Assembly (NCBI GenBank): GCA_900708905.1
Contig: CAADRB010000021.1
Location: forward strand, 1,409,791 to 1,473,790
Source: Hymenolepis diminuta
Lineage: Eukaryota > Platyhelminthes > Cestoda > Cyclophyllidea > Hymenolepididae
Direction: 5' to 3'
Length of the DNA: 64,000 nt
Numbering within the stretch: the stretch's first letter is position 1; every line of letters starts with the position of its first letter. Positions 49,623 through 61,569 of this stretch are shown here, in pieces. The notes under the pieces were generated by a model. It did not search any database. It saw only the letters and a program-made list of their open reading frames with translations, and was not told where the DNA came from. A program made the position numbers and the translations under genes.

Positions 49623-52600
49623 ATGCGTCGTTCAGCTGCCCCCAGTATTTCTAAGCAGGTAAGTTTAGTCGATGAAATTAAATTACTTTGTGATATGCAA
49701 CATAATTTGACACGTATTATCGTCATTATTTGCGATATTAGTCGTTGTTCATTTATTTTCGTATTTTTTAAACAGAATGAATCAAATGTTACGCTCAGTC
49801 GCAATGTGCACTCACTTACGAGTAAAGTTTGTCCTCAGAAATCAAAATTTATAAGTGCTTCAAAATCACAGATTCAAAAAATAAATGATGAAAATGTTCC
49901 GAAACTGTCCGCTGAAAAGCGTTATGAAATAGTTTATGCAAAACGTTCAACCAAAAAGGTATCCCTTATTTTTTTCCCAACGTTCTTTTTAGCATAAAAA
50001 ATGGGAGCACGATGGGATACTCATTTTATCAGGACTTCATGTCAAAATCTGTTCTATTGATGGTAAAACGTAAGTTATTTGAAGTGCACCAGAATTTTAT
50101 TTTTTATTGTAGAATAGCCAGTGGTACTTTAACAACGGCTGTGTTAACTACTATTGAGCTTGGAATCGTTTTAGTTGTGGGTTGTTATGAATGCCAACTC
50201 ATATCAGAAATTGATGAGAATCGAAAGTCAATTGAATTGGAAGTCACTTCGGTTCCCCAGAAAACGCCAGCTCCCTTCCGAAAGTCTCTTAAAAGGGTAT
50301 GGAACGTTTTATAATCCTAAATCTTTTAGTACAGTTTAACAGTATAGTCCAAACACCAATGTTTGACGAAAGAGCTTTCCTCCTACCTCGTCCACCAAAT
50401 GCTCATATGGTATTTTAATCTCTGGATTTTACGCTGACCATATTTTAGTGGAAATACAACACAGACGGATTACCCGTTATGGACGTCTACCTTGGTGGAA
50501 ATTTGGCATCGAAATTGCATCCTTATCAACTCGAAGGCGTCAAATTTCTCTATGAGTGTGTTCTAGGTTATCGAAAACTGAATGATCTCGATGTCTTTGG
50601 TTCCGAGGAAGATTCTGAGTGTGTATACGGGGGTATTTTAGCGTACGTCGATGGCATTTTTGTATAGTGTTTCTTTTCTAGCGATGAAATGGGTTTAGGA
50701 AAGACTGTTCAAGTTATTGGTCTCCTCTCAGTTTTGTTAAAACAAGGACCCTATGGTGGGAAGCCTATTATACGACGTTGTCTTATTGTTACTCCTGGGA
50801 GTTTAGTGATGGTAATAAATTCTAAACCAGTTATTCTCATCCCTTTCTTAGAACTGGCAGAAGGAATTCAATAAATGGGTCGGAAGGGAGAACATTTCGA
50901 CATATTGTGTCAGTCAAGACAATCCGATAAAAGCCTATTTATCACAAATGCGACCTCCTCCTGTAATTATTATCTCCTATGAAATGCTCCTACAGCACGC
51001 TGACCGTGTAGCTGAAATGAATTTAATAGATCTGATTGTGTGTGACGAGGGACATCGTCTCAAAAATCTGGAGATTAAGACCACTGTGGTGAGTTAGTGT
51101 TCAAATTCTACTTACATTTGATAAAAAGGCATTAATGCACTCTTTCAATTCCGCCTAGGTGTTGAAACGATTGCCGGCTCGTCGAAGAATAATTCTTACA
51201 GGCACACCCATTCAAAATGATCTCAATGAATTTTGGTCATTGGCAGAATTTGTGGCTCCTGGTTGTTTAGCCCCCAGTCGAGAGGAGTACAGATCCTGTA
51301 TTGTGAATCCTCTTTCCAGGTCTTCTCATTCTGCAGATCTTTCCAGGATATTCACCCCAGATCTTGACGATGTAGAAGATGAAGCATCTGATGTTTTGAA
51401 CGCAATACAGAAACTAAAATCAGCATTGAAAACCTTCCTTTTGCGTAGGACTTCTGATATGGTTATAAATCGTCTTCCCGACAAAGGTGGTCCTATCAAA
51501 TTTGTATTGTTGTTTTACTGAATTAATTTAAGTAACATTTATTTTTGTACAGTTGAGCAGATAGTCTTTTGTGACGCATCTCCTCTTCAACGCCAATTAG
51601 AGAAAGAGTTGTTGAATTGGGTTTACAATCAACTGGATATGAATGATCTTATTGAAAATGATGTTATTGATATGATGGGAGAAGACACGCTTGATTCATT
51701 TGCTCAGTCCACCGGTCGTGGCGTAGAGGTTCTAACCTGTATCATGACCTTTCGAAAGTTGTACAATCACCCTTCTCTTGTGTTGGAAATGCTGGATGAA
51801 GATATCAAACGGAAACACGGACTTAATTCTTCTAAAAAGGTGAGTTTAGCTATTGATTTTTAGCGTTGTCAGCGTGAATGAAGGTGATGATCCTAGGAAT
51901 ACATTGAAATGTCTTTGTTATAACAACTTTTAACCCACAATTTGATACAAATCATTAGGATTTTATATTGCTTTAAGCCATATACGCTTAAATAATTCTC
52001 TAACTTAACTTTAACAGTATTCGAATTGCCTTGCTTTCGAAATTAATTAACACTATTTTCTATGTCATTATTTAGGGGTTATTTACACAAAGGAGATGGG
52101 GAAATGGTTTTGGTTACTAAAATAGATGTTATTGGAACTTAATTTTTAAGCTAGGTAAGATGCCGTTAATAAGAAGTAAACAAAATGTTATTTTCATTGG
52201 AGTTTGCAAAGTACAGTGACAAAAATTTACTTCCAACTTTCCTCCAGTTATTTGTTGCCTATTTTTCGTTCGCCAATGCTCATTTGAAAGCCTTTCTTCG
52301 AGATTATTTTCAATAAAATTGTTAAAGTAGGCTCTTTTCAGAAGAAATTTATGGTTTTAATTACCACATTCGGAAGATGTCTGGTTAAAGTATTGTTCAC
52401 CACAAAACAACGATGAAGACGATAGAGAATGTGATTTGAATATTTGTATTGATAGAGGAGCAGATGAGACGCTCTTCGCGTAATTGATGAGCAAAGGTTG
52501 TGCAATGAGTAATAGGTAAGAGCTACACTGCTACAAGTGGAATTTTGAGGAAAAACTAACGAAAAGGTCACTGATTGTGTTTCCTATCAGGTTAAATCAA

Positions 52601-55600
52601 CCCAAGGTGTAGTCCACTTTCTTCTCAACGAATTTTCTCCCTCCTTTAGGAATCATTTCCACTCGATGTTAATTACTGAATGTAATTTTTAATTACATTT
52701 ATTTTAATTAATTAATTAATGCCGCGTTTAATGATTGTCAAAAGAAAAAAATAAGTGAGTCATTCTTGTTTTTGCCTCTACATTGCAAAACATAATTAAA
52801 ATAGGGAGCAATAATCATAATTGCGAAGGGTCATGAAACGAGAAATGTTAAAATTTCGAGATTCGTGTTGAAAATGCTTTCTGTAGGTGAATTTAATGCT
52901 ACATTAACTTTTGGTATCTCTGTTACTTTAAAGAGCTTACATTTCAGCAAATCAGCTTTTTAATTTAATCAATTGAAATACTTTATTGTTATTACCCATG
53001 TCAAAACAAATTTCACAATTTGTGATCATTTACAAACATCAAAACGTGAAAAAAATCAAACCAACAAGATGGAAAAATTGAGTGGAGAAAATAATTTTCT
53101 GGGTTCATTTGTCATGCTCTAATGTATTAAAGTTTAATTTTCAGGTTTGGGTCCGTAGGTTTCGTAATGAGTTCGCCTCCGCTAGGTTCGGAACTTATTG
53201 GTTGGTCATGCCATTCTGATTTACTTGTCTCCTCTTTTAGCTATTAGAAAACTAGTTGAAATTGACTCTTTTGAATGTAACATGAGTGGTCCCATCAAGA
53301 AAATGTATTACTGAAATCTTTACTTCGATAATCGTGATGGGATCCTCTTATGACATCAAAACTTAAAGCTGTATGTCTCCATTAATGAAAACTTTCCATC
53401 TATCAAATAATCAGACATTAAAATTTACAGCCTTTGTTAGAACATACGGGAATTAACAAATTCAAAAACTTCAAGGCAGGTCGATCTAGGCACCAAGAAA
53501 GTCTTTGGTTTGACTGGATCATCATGACTTAAACAGCCAGCCGCGTCACTTTCTATCTCTGATATCGTAAATTTCCATCTTAAGAGAATTCAAGCGAAAC
53601 AGCGGAGTGTAATGCTACCAACTATGTGCAAGTGTTCGTGGGAAGGAGATAAATACTCCTGTACTATCGACAGAACCACTGTCTCTGTGACACAATGAGT
53701 GACAAGGACTTTCTGTACCAAATTAACGGTTCTTTTAAGTCTTATAAAAGACAAGGATGCTTGGAACTGCACATATCCAAATGTCATCCTTGGTGTTGCT
53801 ACCAGATTCAGTACGATCTCTTTAAAGGTCGTTTGAAGAAGACGCAATCTATATTCTTCAGGCAGTGAAGAGAAGAAGTAACTCCCATAGACAAAATCCT
53901 CCTATCCCTCCCCAAAACTATTTCCCCTCTGCTGTGGCTGTACATCCTTTTGTCCGATTATTATATTTAATACTGTCTTTATTAATAAACGGGCATATAC
54001 TTACATATCTATTTAAAGTTGCGTTTGGAGGAGTGCAGTCACAGAAATTTACGTAAAAGTTTAATATAAGTTTAGTTTGAGATGCTATATCTTCCACCCT
54101 TTAAAAATGATGTTCCTCCATTATTTTTAAAATGCAATACCTTCAATTAAATGAGACTGGCCTTTACATTTTTAGCAACCTTTTCCAGATGCCTTGGTAG
54201 ACAATCTCACTGCAATTCTTCATAGGGGTCTTTCACATACAGAGCGCACTGGCTGTTCCTCTTCTACATGTGCATCTTCGGGGAAGTTGGCAGTGCTGCA
54301 GCGTCTTCTTTCGAAAATCTCCCAGATGCCTTCTGATCCACCGCGTCATGGCGGTTGTCATCGGATAGTTCTGGTTTCAAATTTCACAAAGGCAAGTTTG
54401 AAGGAATGCTGTATGTTTGAATTACTAATAAATATCACTACGTTCGAGATACTTCCAAAAGCAGCATGAGAAGTTTCGAGTCAAAAGTTTCAAGAATAAA
54501 GATTTTTGTATATATCCTATTCCAAAATAGAAAAATAAAGATCCAGAAATGTGCTATAAAGATTGAATATCCTAGCTATAGTGTGATGTCTAGGCTCGCT
54601 GAGCCTGGCTTTATGGTAAATTTCTTTTGAGACACTGCAAACTGAGTATTTCATATGATTTTTCTCTTCTTGTCATCAAATCTATTCCGTCTTTTACCCA
54701 AATGCGTGTAATTTGCAGAAGATTGTGTGTTGGGGTTTATTCTAAACGTTTACTCTTGCGTGTAGTTCTCATTATGTCAGATATAGCAATTAATTTCTAT
54801 CTTTAATATATGATTCCTATAACCAGACTACACAGTCACTTCAAATCCATCCAAAACTGTCTTTAAGCTTAAGCATTCTATCAACATGGGCTCCTGTCTA
54901 AAATTAGCTCCAGATTCCCCTTAGAATATACTTCAATTGAGACATGCTCGAGTGTTCAAATTAGAGATTGTTACAATATTTTATGTATCCCCTTTTAAGT
55001 GAAATTCCGTTACTTATTAATAATAATGATAAATTTCTGAAATCAACCTTCTTCCCAACTTGGTTACTCGTTTTTAGTTTTAAGCTTTTGTTATATGTTT
55101 GCTTATTTTAGACTTTGGACCTCCTTGAACCGATATGTCGACGAATTACTAATGCTCCATGTCTTAGAATTGACGGGAAAACTCCTACGAAACAGCGACT
55201 CGATATTGTAGATCGTTTCAACTCTCCTACTTGCATAGAAAGTATATTCTCCACATTTTTATACCTCCTCATTAATAAAGTCAAAGATAAGGCGTTATAT
55301 TTTCTGTGTTTACCTTTCAGAAGTTCTTTTGCTCAGTTCTAAGGCTGGTGGTACTGGTCTTAATCTTATCGGGGCTGACTTCTTGGTGCTTTTTGATATC
55401 GATTGGAATCCTGCTACTGATGCTCAGGTAAGCCATTCCAATAGTAATAGAAGAGTTACTTTTGTAATAACTTTGTTTAATGTTTATTTATTGCGTTGCC
55501 ATGTAAGTTTCAAGGTTGTTACAAGCACTTTGGCAAAGCAAATGTACTCGAACTATGGGTTACATTTTTCGGAGACGACCATAGGTTTTAGAGATCCAGA

Positions 55601-57255
55601 AGAAAGAGCCGAGGATAAAGCAGAATTTATCAAACAAAGGCGTTTAAAAATTTGTGATATAGGGTTTGTGTGTGTGCAAATGATAGAAGAATAGGAAAAA
55701 CAGGCATAAAGTCAGAATCAAATTGCTAGTAGATATTCTCCAATTTTGTTGATTGAACACGTTTCGCGAAAACGCATGAACATAAAGATGATTTTTTATC
55801 AAAATGGATCCAAATAATCTTGCTCAAAAATTTAAGAAATATTTTGGGGATCCTTCACGTTATTTATTTTTGACACTATTGCCAGCTAGTAATTATTTAA
55901 ATGAGGATCAGTTTAAAGCAATACAAATTTCGGAATTTTTTTGCTAATGGTATCGACAGTTGCTGTAAACACTGCCTAATAGAAGTAAAGGAATAATTTT
56001 TCTGCTATGAATAATGGATAGCGTTAGATCGGTGGAACAAAAGGCATGCATTTTTCGCTCTTCTTTGCTTTTCGCAATTCGCTTCGTTCTGATAGTCACC
56101 AGTTCTTGTCTGTATTTCGATTTGTATCATAGCGACATTTGATTGGCGCTTGTTGACTGTGATGTCCATCCGAAATTCTGGTAAGATTAAAGCTCTCTGG
56201 AATCACGAAGTTCTTGGGTGAGAAGTCTATGGGAGGTAATTTGATTAGCGACAGCAATAAAAATGAATCGTTGTATTCGAAAGCGTCTCGTATCGTATGG
56301 TCTTTGATTTGTTTCCTATATGTGTTGGTCCGTCTGTGGCTCCCCAAATCTGTAGTTAATAAATTTTTCTCTGATCAAATTCTCTCCCTTTGTAATACTG
56401 AATTATCCGAAAATGTAACAGACTCTCCCGCACCGACCCACAGATATCACCCAATTCTGGCTGACTTTCCCACCACTCGTTGAAAATATCCATGTTATTA
56501 AGTTTTAGCCATACTTTCCCTAATTCTTTGTTTCCCTTTATAAACAACTTCGTATATGGGCATCAATATCGTAGTTGCTAGCAATTCTCATTAAGTCCAG
56601 TACACTGCTAGTCATCTCAACTCTCGTTTTTCCGATTCGGAAAAGTCTATTGTATCCTTTTAGCTTTCTTGGGTATGGCGGTACTTCAGGTGCTTTGGAT
56701 TTTATTACTATTATTATTGTTTATTCCATCTGAATTGCATCCTTATTGAAATCAAGATTTCTACATAGCTCCAGTTGTGGTTCTTAAAGATTTCATTCAT
56801 TGAGGTTTTTGAGGACATTCGCTCAATAGGGGGTAAGCTGTTAAAGAAAGTTGGGTGAAATATGGTAATTGATGCTGATTTTCGATGTTGGCATTCATTA
56901 GCATTTCTTTAACCTCGTGGTTCGAATCTGCCTAATTAATAGAAGAAAGCTGGCACTCGACTAGACCGAGTTTAAAAGAACCTCATCTGTAACCACGGAG
57001 TCCTCTTTGGTTGTAATTTTCTCTTATTCGGATGATTAGTTTGATCGCTTCCAAGTAAGTTTCGCATTGGATTTCATCTTATAATTAGTCACGCTTAGTT
57101 TATTCCTATATTACCCTCAGATGTAATCTTGCTTGTATTGACCGTTTTTTGCCTAAATCATTATTCATTCAGAGGCAAATCCAGTTTAATATTCAAATGA
57201 CCTTTTCCCCCTTCTCAGACAGGCAATATTTATTTTTATCGACGGAGCTATGCAT

Positions 57256-57286
<31 letters not shown>

Positions 57287-59909
57287 ACCTTTCATGTAAT
57301 TCATTCTAGGCTCTAGCTCGAGTCTGGCGAGAAGGTCAAAAGCGTCGTGTTCATTTGATTCGACTCATTACTGCTGATGGACTGGAAGAACGCATTCTAC
57401 AGCGTCAGGTGGCGAAGTCCTCACTTGCCATCACGGCTATATCTCCCTCGTTTGCCCCAACTGCAAGCTCTGCTTCCCTTAGTCTCTGCGAGCTGAGGGT
57501 GAGTTTTATGAAACATTATTAATATATCCTTTTATACATTTTTGACCTATATAATGATTTCCCATTGATATGTTCAAATGGAGGAAAATTGATGCTTGTA
57601 AGTGAGATGCTTGATTCCATAGAATTTCTGATCGTTTGAGAATGAATGAGGTTTACTTATTAATTATTTAAAATTTGTAGCCGCATTGAATTTTATTAGA
57701 TTTAACTCGTTTGTTATGCTTCTAATTCAGATGGGTTCAAGGTTTTTGCATTGTCAGAGGCAATGACAATAGCAATATTTTCCTATATAATGACTGTTAA
57801 ATAATTTCAAAACAAGTGGAAATGAATGAGGCTTTATCATTATTATTATTCACAGTAATACAAAGAATTCACAATATTAAATTGTGGGAAGCAACTGAAA
57901 TCGAATAACTGTAAGCTCAACAAGTGCTAAAGGGAGAGGAGGGGGAGTCAAAGATACGAAGATCAACGTCAAGGTATCAAAGTGTCTTACTTCATTTGAT
58001 TTTTGGACTCAGGTTGTACAATATTTACTCAATGGTTAGTTTTGTACCACTTTGTATTTTACCATCCCTCTTCTTGATCAGAATTACTGGGTGCGTTAGG
58101 CCATCCACGTCCGCTGCCTGTGGATAGGTAAGCATTGATCTTATAACCTCTGGCATGTCATAGATGAACGTTGACCACTGTGCCACTGGCACACCAAAAT
58201 AATAACTCTCAAGCTCATTTAGGAAGGTGGTTTTTAACACTTATCTTGGACAGGAATTTCATTACGAAGCCTCCCCGGTAAGAAACTAGAATTCTGTCAT
58301 TCCCTTTATATGCCAGAATTAACTAGTGGGGTTAGTCATTACGCTCACTGATTTCGCAAATGAATCCATGTAAATAGTATAGCATTAATTATAGTGAAGG
58401 TATACCCTGGTGATTAAATAAAACCGATATCAAAGTCTATTATTAACTGTGAGATCACAAATACTAATTTTACTCCCTCTTCACTCACAAAATGAGCTGA
58501 ATTGTCACTAAATTTCATCTTGGAAATCATTATAACGGATGAAAATCCACTATATATTCAATTTGCCCACCCACGCCGTTATAAGGCTGAAAATGAAGGT
58601 GAATTGAGCTGAAAATGTAGCCCATCTCTTCTCACATTGTGGTTGTTTACATAGACTGAAAGAGGCATGCTTTTATCGTCGCACTTTTATTTCTTCTCTA
58701 TCGAGTAAGACACTGTTATTTCGTTCAATTTCTTCCTTTTCTATCTTTTACTACCTGCGATAAACCGATGTATTAGTTCCCTCTGATCTATCTCTTTCTC
58801 CTAACACTAATTAGATTAACGCTTTTCATCAAATTGAAATCGATTATAAAGCAGGATTTTGTTGTGGGGTAAAAATTAAGGACTTTGAATGTGTAGTTGC
58901 CAATCAGAGGAATGCATTTGGAAATCAAGGTCAGGTTGGAATTTCTATATATACTTGGGAATGGATATCATTTATGGTGAAATTGTGTGGAGAAAGTAAT
59001 CGATAATTAGGTGCTATTATGTAAGCTGGTGCCAACAAATATGATTGGTCTGTGACCTAGACCACTTTGATCGATTGTGCGAAAAAATGGGTCGATTTAA
59101 GAGAAGTCATGTTTAAGCAGGACTAAATACAATAACGAATACACATGCGGAGCATTTTATTCTGTCGATTATCTTGGATTCATTGGCTAATCTAAATCCA
59201 ATCCTGGTTATATCTTAACAAAGTCCCAAAAGACAAGTCAACTTTTGTATTGACCCAACAGGGGTATTCAGTCACCCTTCCGATTACCAACTTTGGGTAA
59301 TTAAGCGACTCTGGAAAAGCGTTTTAGTTATCCCAAGTTTTATGGTTATCATTCTTAGTTCTGTAGACATTACAGTTAGCAGAGGAAAGTGCGAATTGTA
59401 TTTCACGACATTATTTTCAATTTGCTGGTGCAGGTACGTACATCGATAGCAGCTGAACCTAATTTAAACAATACTTATGGCTTAATTTTGCATGAGAATG
59501 TTTAATGTTTGCCTTCATGTTCGTGCCGTATTAAAATTAGCTATTTTTTTGCTTGTTAAAGGAACTCTTCCAGCCTCCTCCAAGTGGAACAGTTTCCTGG
59601 ACCCACGATCTCCTCGACTGTCAATGTCAAAAGGGTTCCAGTCCAGCAGAAAACTCTGAAGCACCTAAAGAAACTGAGGATTTTTTTGACATGGAGGAAG
59701 ATACTCGAGATTTTCAACTCGGTCGACCTGGAAAACGAGCCAAGATGGATCATGAAACACTTCCCTCATTCTCTAAAGGACTCGGGCAAATAAAGAATTG
59801 GAGCCATTTTCTTACCCCTGAAACTATTTCAGAGGCGGCTCCTCTCTTTTCTCCACCACATTCGATTAGAGCTGTCTTTCAGCATATAACCTATGCTAAT
59901 GAATGTTAA
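49623..59909 (+). CDS. RAD54B: RAD54B, Swi2/Snf2 recombination motor, 15 exons
   Basis: Double-stranded DNA translocase that works with RAD51 in homologous recombination. Exons: 49623-49658, 49776-49958, 49993-50069, 50113-50296, 50335-50409, 50449-50642, 50682-50811, 50852-51088, 51159-51486, 51553-51839, 54176-54391, 55112-55241, 55321-55427, 57310-57498, 59562-59909. The phases close to 906 residues (human 910). The start MRRSAAPS equals the vertebrate one. Motor motifs: DEMGLGKT (251-258), DEGH (358-361), LTGTPIQND (385-393), [13 protein letters not shown] (696-708), DIDWNPATD and ARVWREGQ (731-738). The end matches the family: [22 protein letters not shown]. Intron 11 begins with GC (AAG|GCAAGT), needed for frame. 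The exon 9 donor is ambiguous by three bases. The first nine introns are 34-117 bases, while introns 10, 13 and 14 are about 2 kb. An AATAAA lies at 60291-60296. Confidence 0.95.
51840..54175. other. RAD54B intron 10, 2336 bases
   Basis: AT-rich. A segment at about 53190-53265 (TTGGTTGGTCATGCCATTC .. TTTTAGCTA) resembles 60475-60535, so it is probably another old repeat. Frames at 52338-52571 (-), 53590-53847 (-) and 53865-54056 (+) have no known motif. The donor and acceptor are standard. Confidence 0.5.
54392..55111 (+). other. GC-AG intron of RAD54B (intron 11)
   Basis: The splice donor is AAG|GCAAGT rather than GT. The exon side gives LVSNFTK and the next exon gives TLDLLEPI, matching LVSNYTQTLNIL of the family. 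A GT donor two codons on (CAA|GTTTGA) would put the next exon out of frame. GC-AG introns with an otherwise strong donor consensus, as here, are a known minor class. Confidence 0.8.
56096..57085 (-). pseudogene. Antisense coding relic in RAD54B intron 13, unidentified
   Basis: On the minus strand, protein-like text of roughly 300 residues runs across at least three frames, broken by stops and shifts. Pieces in order: from about 57080 ([20 protein letters not shown]), through about 56920-56810 ([18 protein letters not shown]), 56800-56710 ([16 protein letters not shown]), 56700-56550 ([17 protein letters not shown] then [20 protein letters not shown]), 56547-56356 ([18 protein letters not shown]) and 56347-56096 ([14 protein letters not shown]). 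The composition is unlike the AT-rich chance frames nearby. I do not recognise the protein. It could be a processed pseudogene, a retroelement or another inserted gene. RAD54B is not affected because it lies within an intron. Confidence 0.45.
57255..57286. repeat. Compound (CA)n(TA)n microsatellite
   Basis: ACACACACAC runs into TATATATATATATATATATA in RAD54B intron 13, ending about 23 bases before the exon 14 acceptor. It is likely polymorphic in length and close enough to the polypyrimidine tract to matter for splicing. Confidence 0.9.
57915..58050 (+). repeat. Dispersed repeat family D, copy 4, left part
   Basis: In RAD54B intron 14. GTCAAGGTATCAAAGTG and GGTTGTACAATATTTACTC match the copies at 21325 and 7655. 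It stops where a minus-strand SINE begins (about 58040), so the SINE probably inserted into or truncated it. The frame at 57924-58127 spans this junction and is not a gene. Confidence 0.6.
58040..58200 (-). mobile_element. tRNA-derived SINE copy in RAD54B intron 14
   Basis: Minus strand: GGTGTGCCAGTGGCACAGTG then GTCAACG (A box), GAGGTTATAAGATCAATGC (B box, decayed), GCCTAACGCACCCAGTAATTC, TGATCAAGAAGAGGGATGG. This has the same head-body order as 24443-24596 and 61412-61566. The frame at 58025-58240 is this element. Confidence 0.7.
58266..58356 (-). mobile_element. SINE body and tail fragment in RAD54B intron 14
   Basis: Minus strand: CAGTGAGCGTAATGACTAAC then CCCACTAGTTAATTCTGGC and CTAGTTTCTTACCGGGGAGG. 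This is a headless second copy directly next to 58040-58200. Confidence 0.65.
58360..59561. other. Rest of RAD54B intron 14
   Basis: AT-rich, no exon or repeat recognised up to the acceptor TTGTTAAAG before exon 15, which has a weak pyrimidine tract. Confidence 0.5.
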
Positions 59910-61405
59910 GCAAAGTAACTCATGCTTTTTTTAAAATGTTTTAAAGGCTAAATTGTTCATTAATTAGTACGTTTTCTAATGAATTTTATAATTAATAGAT
60001 TATAGTAAAATTTGAAGAGGAAGCTTTAATAATTCGCTGGTGTTAGGTGTCTCCCAAAGTTGAAATTTTTATCCCTAAGATTAAGTTTTCTGCTCGTTCG
60101 TCTTAAAAACAGTTGTTAAGATTAGGGTTTTGAATAATCACTGTAAGTGGATTGTTCAATTGTAAAATAATTTAGAATATTCTTTGTATTTGCTCCTTGT
60201 TTAAATTGTGGTATTTCATTAATATTGACACGACAATTTTAACAATAGGAATGCGTATGAGTGAAGGGAGCAGGAAGCAAGCCGGCAAGAAATAAAACGA
60301 GGGAGGGGGTCAAGAATAAATGAGACATCTGAACAAAAAGTGTCAGATGCTTGAATTCTGAGAGCACTTAGTCGAACATATTCTCAAAAGAGGTATATTT
60401 CATCAAATATCATCATTCGACTCCCAATTTCATTGGTGGATTATGTCCACGATATTCAGAGCTTTCTAGTCGGTTGATTTACTTCCGTGGTTGGCCATGC
60501 CACTTCTATTTATGCGTATCCTTTCATAGCTAAAATGAGACTAAACAACGATTTTTAACGTAAATCAGCTCAGCAGAGATCACTCGTTGTGAAATTTAGG
60601 TATAATTTTGTTATAATGCATTTTCTAATTCTATCTGGATACTCGGTTGTGAGGTTAGCCAGTATAGCAAATTAGAGAATAGATAAGAATATAATATCAA
60701 ACAAAGGTTTGTGTGCACTCCTGCCGACTGGAGTGTTCGCAGCATTAAACTTCTGACCGAGAGCCCGAGATGGTCAAAAATCCATCTCAGAACCATTTAT
60801 CTACAAGCAAGCAAGCTTGATTAGGTGTGCTCTGCAGATTCAGATACGGATCCTCGATTTTGATTGCATAACACATAGATCATCAACCTAAACCGAGGCC
60901 AACTAATGAGTTCAGTATAATGTACGCAGTAAAAGGCAGATAGTAAGAACTGAGTGGATATTTACCGATTAGAAAGGTCAACGCCTATTTAATGAATGAT
61001 ATTATCTCTAACTTTGCCGTATCGTATGGTCACGTATAGAGGAATGAATTTGGATTAACATCAAATTCAGGATGGAGTCGGGGTCGTATATGAGGCAAAA
61101 ACCACAAATTATTAATTAGTTGGATAGGCCTAATAAATACCCATTAACATCGATGTCTACCCCATTACAGTGATTAATGTTCCAGAAATAATGATGTGGC
61201 ATATTAATTAATCAATATTTTGAAGGAGGTGGAGTTTGTTTCAATCACCTCAGTAGATAGAATGACCTTATTTCTGTATTCGTTAAAAAATCATCCACGT
61301 ATAAATACAAATATATTCAATACTTAGCTCTTGAGATTTAGTTACTCCCCAAACTCATTAGAAGAAGTGTTCGCAGCACTTGACCTAGATAAAGAAAAGA
61401 TATTC
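59910..61405. other. RAD54B 3' flank, no further gene
   Basis: Holds an AATAAA at 60291-60296. The segment 60475-60535 (GGTTGGCCATGCCAC .. CATAGCTA) resembles 53205-53265 in RAD54B intron 10, an old dispersed repeat. No exon recognised. Confidence 0.5.
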
Positions 61406-61411
61406 TGAATT

Positions 61412-61566
61412 AGCTCTTACGAGAAACTCACATTCCACCACTTCTCTTGGTAATCAGAATTAACTTGTGCGGTTTGTTACTCACACCATTGAATGTGCAT
61501 CGATGGGCTTTAATCTCCCGGTCTCTGATTTCTCCGACCTCCACGTTGGTCACTGCACCATCGGAA
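61412..61566 (-). mobile_element. tRNA-derived SINE copy
   Basis: Minus strand: CGATGGTGCAGTGACCAACG (A box), GACCGGGAGATTAAAGCCC (B-box position), CATTCAATGGTGTGAGTAAC, CCGCACAAGTTAATTCTG, TTACCAAGAGAAGTGG and GTGAGTTTCTCGTAAGAGC. It is the most complete head-to-tail copy in the window, and with 24443-24596 defines the family. Confidence 0.75.
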
Positions 61567-61569
61567 ACC

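Noticed and set aside
53590..54056. Cys/His-rich or hydrophobic frames in RAD54B intron 10
   Set aside because: Several short frames on both strands, none with a recognisable domain; not separable from chance.
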